Positions 52,811-61,588 of a stretch of 64,000 bases of DNA are shown here, piece after piece (the stretch's first letter is position 1; the number at the start of each line of letters is the position of its first letter). The notes below the pieces were generated by a model, which had not been told where the DNA came from, did no database searches, and saw only the letters and a program-made list of their open reading frames with translations. The stretch covers positions 94,973 to 158,972 of the forward strand of contig NZ_JBBMXV010000007.1 of assembly GCF_037996645.1 (NCBI RefSeq). The letters are read 5' to 3'. The DNA comes from Halalkalicoccus tibetensis. GTDB lineage: Archaea; Halobacteriota; Halobacteria; Halobacteriales; Halalkalicoccaceae. Made by a program: the position numbers and the translations under genes.

Positions 52811-54520
52811 ATGACAGAAAGAGATAACGCTGGAGAGAAACGTAGAGGGAGCGATTACTTATACGAGGCACTCGTGGATTCTGGAATCAAAATTCTGGTC
52901 GGATTACCTGGTACTCAAACTTTGCCGCTCGACCGAACCGTTGCAGAACGGGATGAAATGCAGTATGTCATGGCTCGCCATGAAACAGCAATCCCACATA
53001 TTGCATGGGGATACTATGAGTCTGGAGGAGATATAGCGGCGACAATAACAATTCCTGGACCTGGTGAAACCAATGCTATGCATGGCTTAAAGAATGCTTT
53101 CAATGATTGTGTTCCAATTGTACACATATCTGCTGATTCAGATCCAGATGATCGAGGGAAAAGCCCTATTCATGAGCTAGAACCAGAAACTTTTGATCAT
53201 GTTGTAAAGAGTAACTACAGAATTGAGCGTTCCGTTGATTTCTTAGGAAAGATTCGTGATGGAATTGAAACAGCCCAAACGCCACCTTTTGGTCCTATTC
53301 GTCTTGGTATACCAAGCAGTCTTCTTGACAGTGAATTTACGACGATGGACGGAATCGCTTCATCGTCAGGAACGTCAACGACATATGAAAACGAGTATCA
53401 GATGGCCGTAGAACGGCTCAACGATGCTGAACGGCCAGTTGTGTATATTGGTGGTGGAGCTCGACGTTCAACAGGAAGCAAATCCGCCATCAAAAATCTT
53501 GTTAATCATCTAAACTCTCCGGTAGTCAGTACCTACAAAGGAAAAGGTGTCTTTCCAGAAGATGATCCTCGATTCATGGGTGTCACAGGCAGTCATCTCC
53601 CAGCAGGTGCTAAAGACGTACTAAGATCTGCAGATACAGTGCTCGCTTTAGGAACTGATTTTGACGGTGTTACCACGTCAAATTGGGCACTTCCGTTAGG
53701 AGATACGCTTATCCATGTCAACATAGATATGTCCGATACTAATGTCGCTTATAGTACCGATATAACCCTTGTTGATGATGTAGCCAAGGCCGCTGAAAAA
53801 CTGTCTGATGCCGTAAGAGATAAGCAACAATCGCAGTTAGGATGGGATGGTGCAAATATTGCTACCGATGTTCGTAATGAGTACTTCAAGGAGCTCGACA
53901 AAAAAGGATTGTTTGCATCTGACGGGTTAATCAACACGCCGCAAGTACTTCAAACGCTTCGAGAAATTTTACCTCGGGAAACGATTGTCACGACTGATGT
54001 AGGTGGGTTCCGTTTATGGGCCGCTCAAGTGTTCGAATCCTATGACCAAAACACATATATCACTGCTGGTTCGTGGGGAGGAATGGGTGTAGGTCTTCCC
54101 GCCGCAATTGGTGCACAACTGGCAAATCCAGAACGGCCAGTTGTGGCATTGACAGGTGATGGTAGCTTAATGATGTGCATTCAAGAACTCCATACTGCTG
54201 TAGAATACGACTTAGATCTAACTACTATCGTATTCAATAATTCTGATTATGGTGTAATTAGTAAATCACCAGAAATTGATCAATATACTGAAGGTCACCA
54301 ATTTCAGTGGTCTTCACCTGATTTTGCAACGATTGCTGAAGGATTCGGATGCTGTAGTGATTCCGTAGAAACAATCTCTGAAGTCCGCGATCTAGTCACT
54401 GCTGCACTAACTCATAGAAGTGGTCCAGAATTAATCGATATTCAAGTGGATCCGTCTGAACCTACCGCTGCAGCAGCTGCAGAGTATACTTCTTCATTCG
54501 ATCCCCAGGAATATGAATAA
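52811..54520 (+). CDS. Thiamine-diphosphate-dependent enzyme (acetolactate synthase / benzoylformate decarboxylase type)
   Basis: About 569 residues in the three-domain layout of this superfamily. The N-terminal domain has VGLPGTQTLPL and the cofactor-activating Glu in MARHETAIPHIAWGYYESGG. The central domain has ERPVVYIGGGARRSTGS. The C-terminal domain has the ThDP-Mg motif LTGDGSLMMCIQELHTAVEY ending in FNNSDYG. It probably decarboxylates or ligates a 2-oxoacid. Between a TRAP transporter and two DapA-family genes it fits sugar-acid catabolism. No regulatory subunit gene (ilvN type) is nearby, so biosynthetic acetolactate synthase is less likely. Confidence 0.88.
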   Translation: MTERDNAGEKRRGSDYLYEALVDSGIKILVGLPGTQTLPLDRTVAERDEMQYVMARHETAIPHIAWGYYESGGDIAATITIPGPGETNAMHGLKNAFNDCVPIVHISADSDPDDRGKSPIHELEPETFDHVVKSNYRIERSVDFLGKIRDGIETAQTPPFGPIRLGIPSSLLDSEFTTMDGIASSSGTSTTYENEYQMAVERLNDAERPVVYIGGGARRSTGSKSAIKNLVNHLNSPVVSTYKGKGVFPEDDPRFMGVTGSHLPAGAKDVLRSADTVLALGTDFDGVTTSNWALPLGDTLIHVNIDMSDTNVAYSTDITLVDDVAKAAEKLSDAVRDKQQSQLGWDGANIATDVRNEYFKELDKKGLFASDGLINTPQVLQTLREILPRETIVTTDVGGFRLWAAQVFESYDQNTYITAGSWGGMGVGLPAAIGAQLANPERPVVALTGDGSLMMCIQELHTAVEYDLDLTTIVFNNSDYGVISKSPEIDQYTEGHQFQWSSPDFATIAEGFGCCSDSVETISEVRDLVTAALTHRSGPELIDIQVDPSEPTAAAAAEYTSSFDPQEYE

Positions 54521-54574
54521 TACATTATAATTGATGTATGGTTTATAGTTATATTTATTGAGTGACTTTTGTCG

Positions 54575-55510
54575 TCATTCAATAGGAATCGTACTATCCA
54601 TTATTTCTGAATAATACTTCTCAGCCCGCTGTCTATCTGAGCCAGAAAGATTTACTAGAGGCTCTCGAACTGGACCTCCTTCTAATCCGGCTAGGTCCAT
54701 TCCGTATTTTACAGCGGGTATATTATTTGCGGCAGAGATCCTATTATTGTCGCCTGATTCTGCACGAAGAGTTTCGTACGGTCGGGCGAGATTCCTTATT
54801 CGTCGGGCCTGCTCGAAATTATTATTTGATAGCGCACTATGCAGTTTCAGTGGCAGTTCTGGGACGAAGTTTCCGATACCAGTTGTGAAGCCTTCCGCTC
54901 CCTCTAATGCAAATGCGGGTGCGAATCTTTCCGCAATACCATTTACACAGACGAAGTCATTAGGTACACTCTCAACAATTTTTGAGAATCCCTCGATATC
55001 GTTCACCGCGTATTTTATACCAATAATGTTTTCTACACCTGCTAGTTTTGTTACCACCTTGTTACTGATCTCAGGACCGCGCTTGTAAAGAACTACAGGA
55101 AGATCAGTCGCTTTAGCTATATTTCGATAGTATTGTTCAATACCGGTCTCATGGAGATAAGTGTGATCAGGATGCATTATCATAATACCGTCTACACCCA
55201 AACTATTATACTCCTCGGATAATTTTTTGACCGTTTTGGTACTACCTGCTACTCCTGCAATGACAACACTATCAGTAGATACAGCCTCAACCGTTGATGA
55301 CGAGACATTCACGCGTTCGTCATGTGTCAATGAATAATATTCTCCAGTATTCCCACAGGGAATGTAGAGCTGGCCACCAGCATCTTCTATTGCTTGGAGA
55401 TTATTTTTATAATCTTCGTACTTAATATTTTTCTCACTGTTATCGGTGAATGGGATTGCGGTGGTAAATGCAACACCTTGCAGAGCTTTTCTTGTTGTCT
55501 GATAGTTCAT
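54575..55510 (-). CDS. DapA-family lyase/dehydratase 1
   Basis: A 311-residue DHDPS-superfamily barrel. The Schiff-base Lys is K166 in NIIGIKYAVND, and the proton-relay Tyr is Y142 in PVVLYKRG. The carboxylate-binding GNTGEYYSLT is at residues ~53-62. Members break or dehydrate 2-keto-3-deoxy sugar acids (for example 5-keto-4-deoxyglucarate dehydratase). It is divergent from the enolase-superfamily gene, and the shared gap carries two copies of the 17-bp operator. It is a paralogue of the gene at 57.4 kb, with the catalytic pair at identical positions. Confidence 0.88.
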   Translation of the reverse strand: MNYQTTRKALQGVAFTTAIPFTDNSEKNIKYEDYKNNLQAIEDAGGQLYIPCGNTGEYYSLTHDERVNVSSSTVEAVSTDSVVIAGVAGSTKTVKKLSEEYNSLGVDGIMIMHPDHTYLHETGIEQYYRNIAKATDLPVVLYKRGPEISNKVVTKLAGVENIIGIKYAVNDIEGFSKIVESVPNDFVCVNGIAERFAPAFALEGAEGFTTGIGNFVPELPLKLHSALSNNNFEQARRIRNLARPYETLRAESGDNNRISAANNIPAVKYGMDLAGLEGGPVREPLVNLSGSDRQRAEKYYSEIMDSTIPIE

Positions 55511-55601
55511 CTATTACTCCATACAAACTGCCACCTAATAGAATTTTGGGTGAATTTTCGATAAGTCATCAAGATGTGAGGCCAGCGTCGTTGGGAAAAA
55601 C

Positions 55602-55618
55602 GTTCCCGATGGACGAAC
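55602..55618. promoter_or_regulatory. Partial 17-bp operator upstream of dapA1
   Basis: GTTCCCGATGGACGAAC keeps GTTC and GAAC at the two ends with the correct 17-bp length but weak inner positions. It starts 92 bp from the dapA1 ATG at 55510, matching the related sites at usp2 and dapA2. Confidence 0.5.
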
Positions 55619-55711
55619 CGGAGGATTACAAGCATATGATTGTAACCATTGATATGGTATTGATTGTTTATACCACCCAATCTGATCTGCGAGAGAATAA
55701 CCGGTAAATTT

Positions 55712-55728
55712 GTTCCCTAGCCGGGAAT
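55712..55728. promoter_or_regulatory. 17-bp operator between dapA1 and the MR/MLE gene
   Basis: GTTCCCTAGCCGGGAAT is a palindrome with 6-bp arms and one end mismatch. It lies 118 nt before the start of the rightward dehydratase gene. The motif is the same as at the two iclR promoters. Confidence 0.65.
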
Positions 55729-55846
55729 GGACACACTCCAGTTACCTAGTATAGGTTGTTGATTATTGAATAGTAACTCTACAAACAACCACAGCAATAA
55801 TTGCCGGATCAATTTTACTTACTAATCTCCGGCTTAGGTATCGAAC

Positions 55847-57091
55847 ATGGAGATAGCAAAGGTAAGAGGATATGCACTGTCATCCCCAATCAACCCAGTT
55901 CAAAGCCGAGAATTTCACGGAGGAGTTCGCCGACTACTAAAACGAGACATCGTTCTTGTGGTTATTGAGACAAAAGATGGGGAACAAGGATTTGCCCCTG
56001 GCGGCGCGAGTAGTTCTGCTATGAGGGAGTACTTTGAGGATGAGTCGCAGATGCTATTTTCAGATCTTGTTAACGAAGAGATAGCACCAGCATTAGAAGG
56101 CACATCAATCCAGGAAGTTGAGGATGCACATGATATAATAGATAATACAGACCTTCCTGAACGAGTATGCCATGAAGCTGCATCTGCTGTCGATGTAGCA
56201 CTATACGACCTGAAAGGTAAGCGAACTGGCACTCCAATCTATGAATTACTCTCTGATCGGTTTGATACGGAGCCGACAACATCACTGCCAATGTATGCAA
56301 GTGCAGGAATGTACATGCCACCAGAGGGCTATGAAGAACAGGCACGTATCCTTGATGAATTAGGGTTCTTTGGATACAAATATCGTCCAGGTATTGGACC
56401 TGAAAAAGATCGTCATACAATCGATATCTTGAATGAGGTCACTGAAGACATTGAAATCATGCTTGATGCACACACATGGTGGAAGATGGGCAACCATTCA
56501 TACGGCTCAAGCACTATATCAGATCTCGTTGAATACGCAGGGTCCACTGGAGCCTACTGGATAGAAGAACCTGTTGAACCAGATGACCACGATGGATATC
56601 GAGAACTGAGTGAACTTGGCGCTTCATTAGCTGGTGGTGAAAGTAAGGAATCGCCACAGGATCTAATCGAACTCGCGCAGACTGGTGCAGTTGATTTTCT
56701 CCAAGGCGATGTTCGCCATCATCGCGGATTCACTGGTTGTTCAACAATTATTGAATTCTGTCAAGGAAAAAATATTGAATTTGTACCACATAATTTCGGT
56801 ACTTGGCTTGGGTTAGTGGCAAATGCTCACCTGGTTTCAGCAGCACCAGAAGTAAACCTCCTCGAATATCCAGTTTTCGAGAACGATCCGGCACTAGAGT
56901 CTAGTAAAGATCCAGGAATGTATCCTTTCGAACTTGCTTTCGACATAATTGAGGAAGATCTGGAAGTGAGCAATGGTCATATCGAAGTGCCAGATGGCCC
57001 CGGACTAGGTGTAACGGTCGATCTAGATATAGTAGAAGATTATCCGGCCACTGAAGGTCCCTGGACAGAATTTCACTACAAAGATGAATAG
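55847..57091 (+). CDS. Enolase-superfamily (mandelate racemase/muconate lactonizing) sugar-acid dehydratase
   Basis: A 414-residue enolase-superfamily protein. The capping domain is followed by a barrel with FGYKYRPGIG (catalytic Lys region), the metal ligands in IMLDAHTWW (Asp), YWIEEPVEP (Glu) and LAGGESKESP (Glu), then DFLQGDVRHHRG, and the His base in EFVPHNFGTW. VDVALYDLKGKRTGTPIYEL is a family signature. Such enzymes dehydrate aldonic or aldaric acids to 2-keto-3-deoxy acids. Its product would suit the neighbouring DapA-family enzymes. The exact sugar acid is not clear from sequence. Confidence 0.9.
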   Translation: MEIAKVRGYALSSPINPVQSREFHGGVRRLLKRDIVLVVIETKDGEQGFAPGGASSSAMREYFEDESQMLFSDLVNEEIAPALEGTSIQEVEDAHDIIDNTDLPERVCHEAASAVDVALYDLKGKRTGTPIYELLSDRFDTEPTTSLPMYASAGMYMPPEGYEEQARILDELGFFGYKYRPGIGPEKDRHTIDILNEVTEDIEIMLDAHTWWKMGNHSYGSSTISDLVEYAGSTGAYWIEEPVEPDDHDGYRELSELGASLAGGESKESPQDLIELAQTGAVDFLQGDVRHHRGFTGCSTIIEFCQGKNIEFVPHNFGTWLGLVANAHLVSAAPEVNLLEYPVFENDPALESSKDPGMYPFELAFDIIEEDLEVSNGHIEVPDGPGLGVTVDLDIVEDYPATEGPWTEFHYKDE

Positions 57092-57427
57092 AGGATAATA
57101 TAAATAGCTATATTTCAATCCCCCGGCTTCTGCAAACCGCGGTTCATCAATTGTTTATATAATTCATGCAGTTGCGCCGTGATAAATACCTCCCCGACCA
57201 ATTATTTAGTATCCTCTATCGGTCCGTCATTACTCATCACTTCAATTGGAAGTATGCAGCTCAGTTCTTGGTTAATAAGATCGAATGTATCTTCACATTG
57301 GGTTCATTTACTGTGACAAGTCACTGAATTATTCTTCGTAGGGATATACTTCCTCCCAACGTCGGCCTCGAGTGGGTAGTTAGGATTGGTTTTCTCCCAC
57401 CATTTCTATTAGCTGGCTACTTTCGTA
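57092..57427. other. Intergenic region between convergent MR/MLE and dapA2 genes
   Basis: About 335 nt between convergent genes. No coding frame, operator copy or RNA was recognised. Confidence 0.4.
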
Positions 57428-58366
57428 TCAACCTATAATTTGGTTAATTTTCACATCTAATTCTTCGTAGAGTCGTTCTGCTCGGTGTTCGTCCTCCTCA
57501 GAGAGAGAGCGAATGGGTTCACGAACATGGCCTCCATGTAATCCCGAAAGATCGAGCCCCTTCTTGACCACTGGAACACTAATAGCTCCTTCCAGGTTAT
57601 TGTCTTTTCCACGCTGCTCTCGGAGCCTTTGGTATGGCAAACATATATTTCGAAGCAACCGGGCGCGTTCCCAATTACCATCTGAAAGCGCATTGAACAA
57701 TTCGAGCCCTACTTCCGGACGGAAATTGCTTACACCTGCAGAGAATCCTTCGGCTCCCTCTGCCCAAAAAGCGACCGCGAACGGTTCAGCAAGTCCATTG
57801 ACCCAAACAACATCATCATCTCCTGCAGCGATACCTGCACCGAGTTTTGGGGCGTCTTTTAGTGCATATTTGACGCCAATTACGCTCTCAATTTGGGTTA
57901 GTTTTTCAAGATATTCGACTGAAGGATCGAATCCGCGCACGTATGGTATAAGTGGCCGTTCGGACGCCGTTGCAAGTTCACGATAGTACTGCAACAAGCC
58001 TTCCTCGTGAATATAGGTATGATCCGGGGGCATTATCATCATACCATCTATGTCGTTAGCGTCGTAACTTTCAATCAGCTCTTGTGCATCCGATGTACTC
58101 CCACCGACACCGGCCAGTATACACGCGTTGTCCGGAAGTGCTTCGACGGCAGTCTGCGCGACTTCGATCCGTTCTTTTTGCGAGAGAGAGTGGTATTCAC
58201 TAATATTCGCCGTTGCAAGGAACGTGCGAACTCCTTTGTTATGAAGCGTTTGAGCATTTTCCTGTATTTTCTTGTGTTGTATCATTCCCTCTTCATCAAA
58301 CGGCGTCAGAAGTCCAACTGCTACCCCTCGCAAGTGGTCTTGGATCTGATCTGCTGGCAGTACCAT
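57428..58366 (-). CDS. DapA-family lyase/dehydratase 2
   Basis: A 312-residue paralogue of the gene at 54.6 kb, with Y142 (LIPYVRG) and K166 (VIGVKYALKD) at the same positions and ATANISEYHSLS in place of GNTGEYYSLT. That change in the carboxylate-binding loop suggests a different substrate or reaction. The start at 58366 (MVLPADQ) is supported by a TATA box (58389-58396) 22 nt upstream; a longer start at 58402 would lie beyond it. It is divergent from iclR2, with two perfect operators between them. Confidence 0.88.
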   Translation of the reverse strand: MVLPADQIQDHLRGVAVGLLTPFDEEGMIQHKKIQENAQTLHNKGVRTFLATANISEYHSLSQKERIEVAQTAVEALPDNACILAGVGGSTSDAQELIESYDANDIDGMMIMPPDHTYIHEEGLLQYYRELATASERPLIPYVRGFDPSVEYLEKLTQIESVIGVKYALKDAPKLGAGIAAGDDDVVWVNGLAEPFAVAFWAEGAEGFSAGVSNFRPEVGLELFNALSDGNWERARLLRNICLPYQRLREQRGKDNNLEGAISVPVVKKGLDLSGLHGGHVREPIRSLSEEDEHRAERLYEELDVKINQIIG

Positions 58367-58388
58367 ATATTGCTGATGTTCAACCAAG

Positions 58389-58396
58389 TATATAAA
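58389..58396 (-). promoter_or_regulatory. TATA box of dapA2
   Basis: On the minus strand TTTATATA lies 22-30 nt before the ATG at 58366. This is the spacing for a leaderless transcript and decides the start of dapA2. Confidence 0.6.
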
Positions 58397-58455
58397 AACC
58401 ACTACCCTTAGAATGATCGATTCAAATATTTTATGTGAGTATTTAGTAGGGACGC

Positions 58456-58472
58456 GTTCCTAAGGGAGGAAC
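58456..58472. promoter_or_regulatory. 17-bp palindromic operator upstream of dapA2
   Basis: GTTCCTAAGGGAGGAAC has perfect 6-bp arms. It starts 90 bp from the dapA2 ATG at 58366, on the far side of its TATA box. Confidence 0.75.
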
Positions 58473-58600
58473 ATGAGATTACAGAAATACGGATGTAAAA
58501 TACTATTGAAAAGAATGAACTGGAAAGAGTGGGGAGATAATATGAGCCCTGATTCGCCAGTAACAGCGAGAAGAGAAGTATATCGATAGTAGGTATGATG

Positions 58601-58617
58601 GTTCCTCCACGAGGAAC
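58601..58617. promoter_or_regulatory. 17-bp palindromic operator upstream of iclR2
   Basis: GTTCCTCCACGAGGAAC has perfect 7-bp arms around CAC. It ends 32 nt before the iclR2 ATG, the same distance as at iclR1, and directly precedes an ATTTACG TATA-like element. Confidence 0.75.
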
Positions 58618-58649
58618 AGATTTACGTACTTGAAGTGAGAGAGGACATT

Positions 58650-59423
58650 ATGGTAGATACTCAGGAACGGTATACTACTCCAACACTCCGAACAGTAGAA
58701 ATTGCATTCAATATTATCGATACTCTGCGAGAGCAGGACCAACTTGGAATAACTGAATTAGCTAAAGAACTCGGCCATTCAAAAAGTACGATTCATAGCC
58801 ATCTCCAAACACTCGAGAACAGAGAAATAGTCGTAAATGAGGCAGGGAAATACCGTCTGAGCCTGCGTATTCTGGATATGGCTAATGATGTTCGGAACCA
58901 AGTAGGGAATTATGATGTTATCAAAGAAGAAGCAGACACATTAGCCAATGAAACCGGTGAAATAGCACAGTTCGGCCTTAAGGAACACAGTTTAATTACA
59001 TATCTCTATAAAGCGAAAGGGGAGAGGGGAGTGGAAACAGCTTCTTCAGTCGGGCGAAGGCAGCCCATGCACTCAACCTCTCTCGGAAAAGCCATTCTGG
59101 CTTATCTTCCTCACGAACGACGAGAAGAGATGATTAATTCAATGACGTTAGAACGGCAGACTCCTCAGACGATCACAGATCCCGAGCAGCTCCGTGCCGA
59201 ACTTGATAAAATCACTGAGCGAGGGTATGCAATTGATGACGAAGAAAACCTCGAAGGACTCCGATGCGTAGCTGCACCAGTCAGAAATGGCAAAATAGTG
59301 CTTGGAGCCATCAGTATTACTGGACCTGCCAGTCGAATCACAGATGACGATCTCCATAACGATCTGGCTAAAGCCGTACAGCGAGCTGCAAATATTATCG
59401 AAGTGAATACAAAGTTCGCGTAA
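58650..59423 (+). CDS. IclR-family transcriptional regulator 2
   Basis: A 257-residue paralogue of iclR1. The winged helix (VEIAFNIIDTLREQDQLGIT, then GHSKSTIHSHLQTLENREIV) has nearly the same recognition helix as iclR1 (GHSKSTIYSHLRTLEQENIV), so both may read the same operator. The effector domain differs more. ATG 58650 is preferred to 58635 because it restores the 32-nt operator-to-start distance seen at iclR1. The gene is convergent with usp3; the stop codons abut. Confidence 0.93.
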   Translation: MVDTQERYTTPTLRTVEIAFNIIDTLREQDQLGITELAKELGHSKSTIHSHLQTLENREIVVNEAGKYRLSLRILDMANDVRNQVGNYDVIKEEADTLANETGEIAQFGLKEHSLITYLYKAKGERGVETASSVGRRQPMHSTSLGKAILAYLPHERREEMINSMTLERQTPQTITDPEQLRAELDKITERGYAIDDEENLEGLRCVAAPVRNGKIVLGAISITGPASRITDDDLHNDLAKAVQRAANIIEVNTKFA

Positions 59424-59837
59424 TTAGAACCGATCAACCTGAACAGTTACTGGCCCTTCGAAGTTCAGAATTATTGACTGAGCTGTATCCCCAAATACAG
59501 CTTTTCCAGTTGGAGAACGTTTCTCTCCAGTGACGAATATATGGTCACAGTTTCGCTTGTTCGCCTCTGTCAATATAATATCTGGAATATCCCCAAAGAC
59601 GCTATCAACCTCTACTTGCTTTTGTGCACTCTTAAGTTCAGAGACGCTAGGAATTGCATTATGGACTACTTCTACTGTTATTTCTTTAGACCGATCAATG
59701 AATTCATCTGGTTCCTCGTCGGTATCTGCGTGGTCAATGAAAACGTCTGTCGCTCCGAGTTGACGAATATAGCTGAGCCGCGCCTCCGAGAGGGAACGTG
59801 TCCGTACTCCTACGCGAATACCTGCTTCATACGCCAT
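59424..59837 (-). CDS. Chimeric Usp: sugar-acid-enzyme-like N-terminus joined to a Usp C-terminal half
   Basis: A 137-residue protein. The C-terminal ~85 residues (IDRSKEITVEVVHNAIPSVS to the end, with HIFVTGEKRSPTGKAVFGDT) match the other TRAP-linked Usp proteins. The first ~50 residues (AYEAGIRVGVRTRSLSEARL, then SYIRQLGATDVFIDHADT) lack the Usp first strand and resemble the start of mannonate-dehydratase-type TIM-barrel proteins. A TATA element (59862-59870, minus TTTTATTTA) lies 24-33 nt before the ATG, so it seems to be expressed. It may no longer fold as a normal Usp. Confidence 0.65.
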   Translation of the reverse strand: MAYEAGIRVGVRTRSLSEARLSYIRQLGATDVFIDHADTDEEPDEFIDRSKEITVEVVHNAIPSVSELKSAQKQVEVDSVFGDIPDIILTEANKRNCDHIFVTGEKRSPTGKAVFGDTAQSIILNFEGPVTVQVDRF

Positions 59838-59973
59838 GGCAATTACACATAGATAGCGCACTAAATAAAAGTTGGTGCAGATAAAAGCATACGTTTCATA
59901 TAAGTCAAATAGGATAAACTATCGAAATATTGATATCATTTAGTTGATCGTCACCTAGATCGAACTCAAGTGA

Positions 59974-60099
59974 GATCGTCTCGAACACGAGCGTGACACG
60001 CTTGAAGATGATATCCTGAAGCTCGAATCTCGACTTGAGGAAAACATTGAAACAGGGGCTGTCTATGATCTCCTTTCGGGATCATTCGCAGTCATCTGA
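59974..60099 (+). pseudogene. C-terminal coiled-coil relic
   Basis: Between two stops the frame reads DRLEHERDTLEDDILKLESR, then LEENIETGAVYDLLSGSFAV and a stop. It looks like the final coiled coil of a larger protein, but there is no start codon and nothing upstream continues it. The parent gene is not recognised. Confidence 0.35.
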
Positions 60100-60124
60100 T
60101 AATGGGATGACTAGTAATCTGTAG

Positions 60125-61588
60125 TCAATAGCTCTCGTAGATAGTTTTGATGATCGTAAAGTAGTCCATTCCTTCTTCACCCTGCTCGCGGTACGTTTCG
60201 CTCGAAGAAGCGTTCATCCCACCAAAGGGAACGTGCAGGTCCAGTCCCGACGTCGCTTCGTTTATCTTTACGATACCGAAATCAACATCCCCGATGAACT
60301 GGTTGGCTTCGGTGTGATCTTGAGTGGCAATCCCTGCTGTAAGACCAAATTCGACGTCGTTTGCGATCTCGACGGCCTCCTCGTAGTCGCTGTAGGAGGC
60401 AATGCCTGCGAAGGGACCGAAGACCTCCTCCTGCATGATAGTCATATCAGACTCGGCATCAGTGACGATTGTTGGCTCAATGAAATATCCATTCTCGTAT
60501 TCCTCGCCTTCGGGCTGGCCGCCGCCATACGCGAGGGTTGCACCCTCTTGTTGGGCTGTTTCGATGTAATCAAGGGTACTTTCGAGTTCGCGCTCGCTTA
60601 CCTGCGGACCCATGCCAGGGTCGTCGAGGCCGGGGCCGATCTCGATGGAATCAACGTAGTCGATTAGTTGTTCGACGAACTCGTCGTGGATCGACTCATG
60701 AACGATGACGCGCTCGGTCGCCGTACACGCTTGACCAGTGACGCTACAGATGCCCCCGCCAACGACCTCGACAGCCTTCTTGATATCGGCATTCTCAGAG
60801 ACGACTGTGGGATTTTTCGAGCCCATTTCGGTCTGGATGCGCTTTCGGTTGTCGGTGGCCTGCTGGTAGATCATGTCACCGACCTCGCGGCTACCGGTGA
60901 AGGAAACTGCATCGACCTCGTCATGCTCGACAATGGGCTGGCCGACTTCCTCGCCACCGCCCGTGAGGACGTTAACGACGCCGTCGGGAGCACCGATTTC
61001 CTCTGCGGTTTCGGCGAGACACTTCGTGACCTCTAGGAACACTGTCGGCGCGTCTTTGGAGAGCTTACAGACAACGGTGTTGCCTGTCGCTAGTGCGGGA
61101 GCCATCTTCCAGGCAGGGATGGCGATAGGGTAGTTCCACGGGACGATCAACCCAGCGACGCCCATGGGCTCACGCACCGTATAGAGGTTCTGATCGTCGG
61201 TGGTTGTAGGCTTGCGATCACCGCCGTAATCCACCGCGTGAGAGGCATAGTAATAGAAAATGTCGATCGCCCGGCCGACCTCACCGCTTGCTTCGGTGAG
61301 CGTTTTGCCTTCCTCGCGACAGAGGGTTTCAGCGAGTTCCTGGGACCGCTCGTCGATACGCTTTGCGGTGCCGCGTAATAACGCCTGATAAGTAGCACCG
61401 GGCTCCGCCGCCCATTCCTCTTGGGCGGCTGCTGCAGCCTCAACTGCGTCCTTGGCGTCTTCTGCGCTTGAGTCCTGTACGGTGGCAACGACCTCGTTAG
61501 GATCCGCCGGGTTGTGGGTGTCGAACGTCTCCCCAGTTTCGGAGGCGCACCACTCGCCGTCGATGTAGTTCTCGTACGTTTGAGCCAT
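60125..61588 (-). CDS. NAD(P)-dependent aldehyde dehydrogenase (2-oxoglutarate-semialdehyde type, tentative)
   Basis: A 487-residue ALDH. The nucleotide-binding VPWNYP has N152, VCKLSKDAP has K175, FTGSREVG is the NAD-fold turn, QTEMGSKNP has the general base E254, and GQACTATERV has the nucleophile C288. It is complete. Haloarchaeal enzymes of this type oxidise 2-oxoglutarate semialdehyde in pentose and sugar-acid breakdown, and the nearby enolase-superfamily and DapA-family genes fit that last step. It is visibly GC-richer than the genes at 48-59 kb, so it may have joined the island separately. Confidence 0.85.
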   Translation of the reverse strand: MAQTYENYIDGEWCASETGETFDTHNPADPNEVVATVQDSSAEDAKDAVEAAAAAQEEWAAEPGATYQALLRGTAKRIDERSQELAETLCREEGKTLTEASGEVGRAIDIFYYYASHAVDYGGDRKPTTTDDQNLYTVREPMGVAGLIVPWNYPIAIPAWKMAPALATGNTVVCKLSKDAPTVFLEVTKCLAETAEEIGAPDGVVNVLTGGGEEVGQPIVEHDEVDAVSFTGSREVGDMIYQQATDNRKRIQTEMGSKNPTVVSENADIKKAVEVVGGGICSVTGQACTATERVIVHESIHDEFVEQLIDYVDSIEIGPGLDDPGMGPQVSERELESTLDYIETAQQEGATLAYGGGQPEGEEYENGYFIEPTIVTDAESDMTIMQEEVFGPFAGIASYSDYEEAVEIANDVEFGLTAGIATQDHTEANQFIGDVDFGIVKINEATSGLDLHVPFGGMNASSSETYREQGEEGMDYFTIIKTIYESY

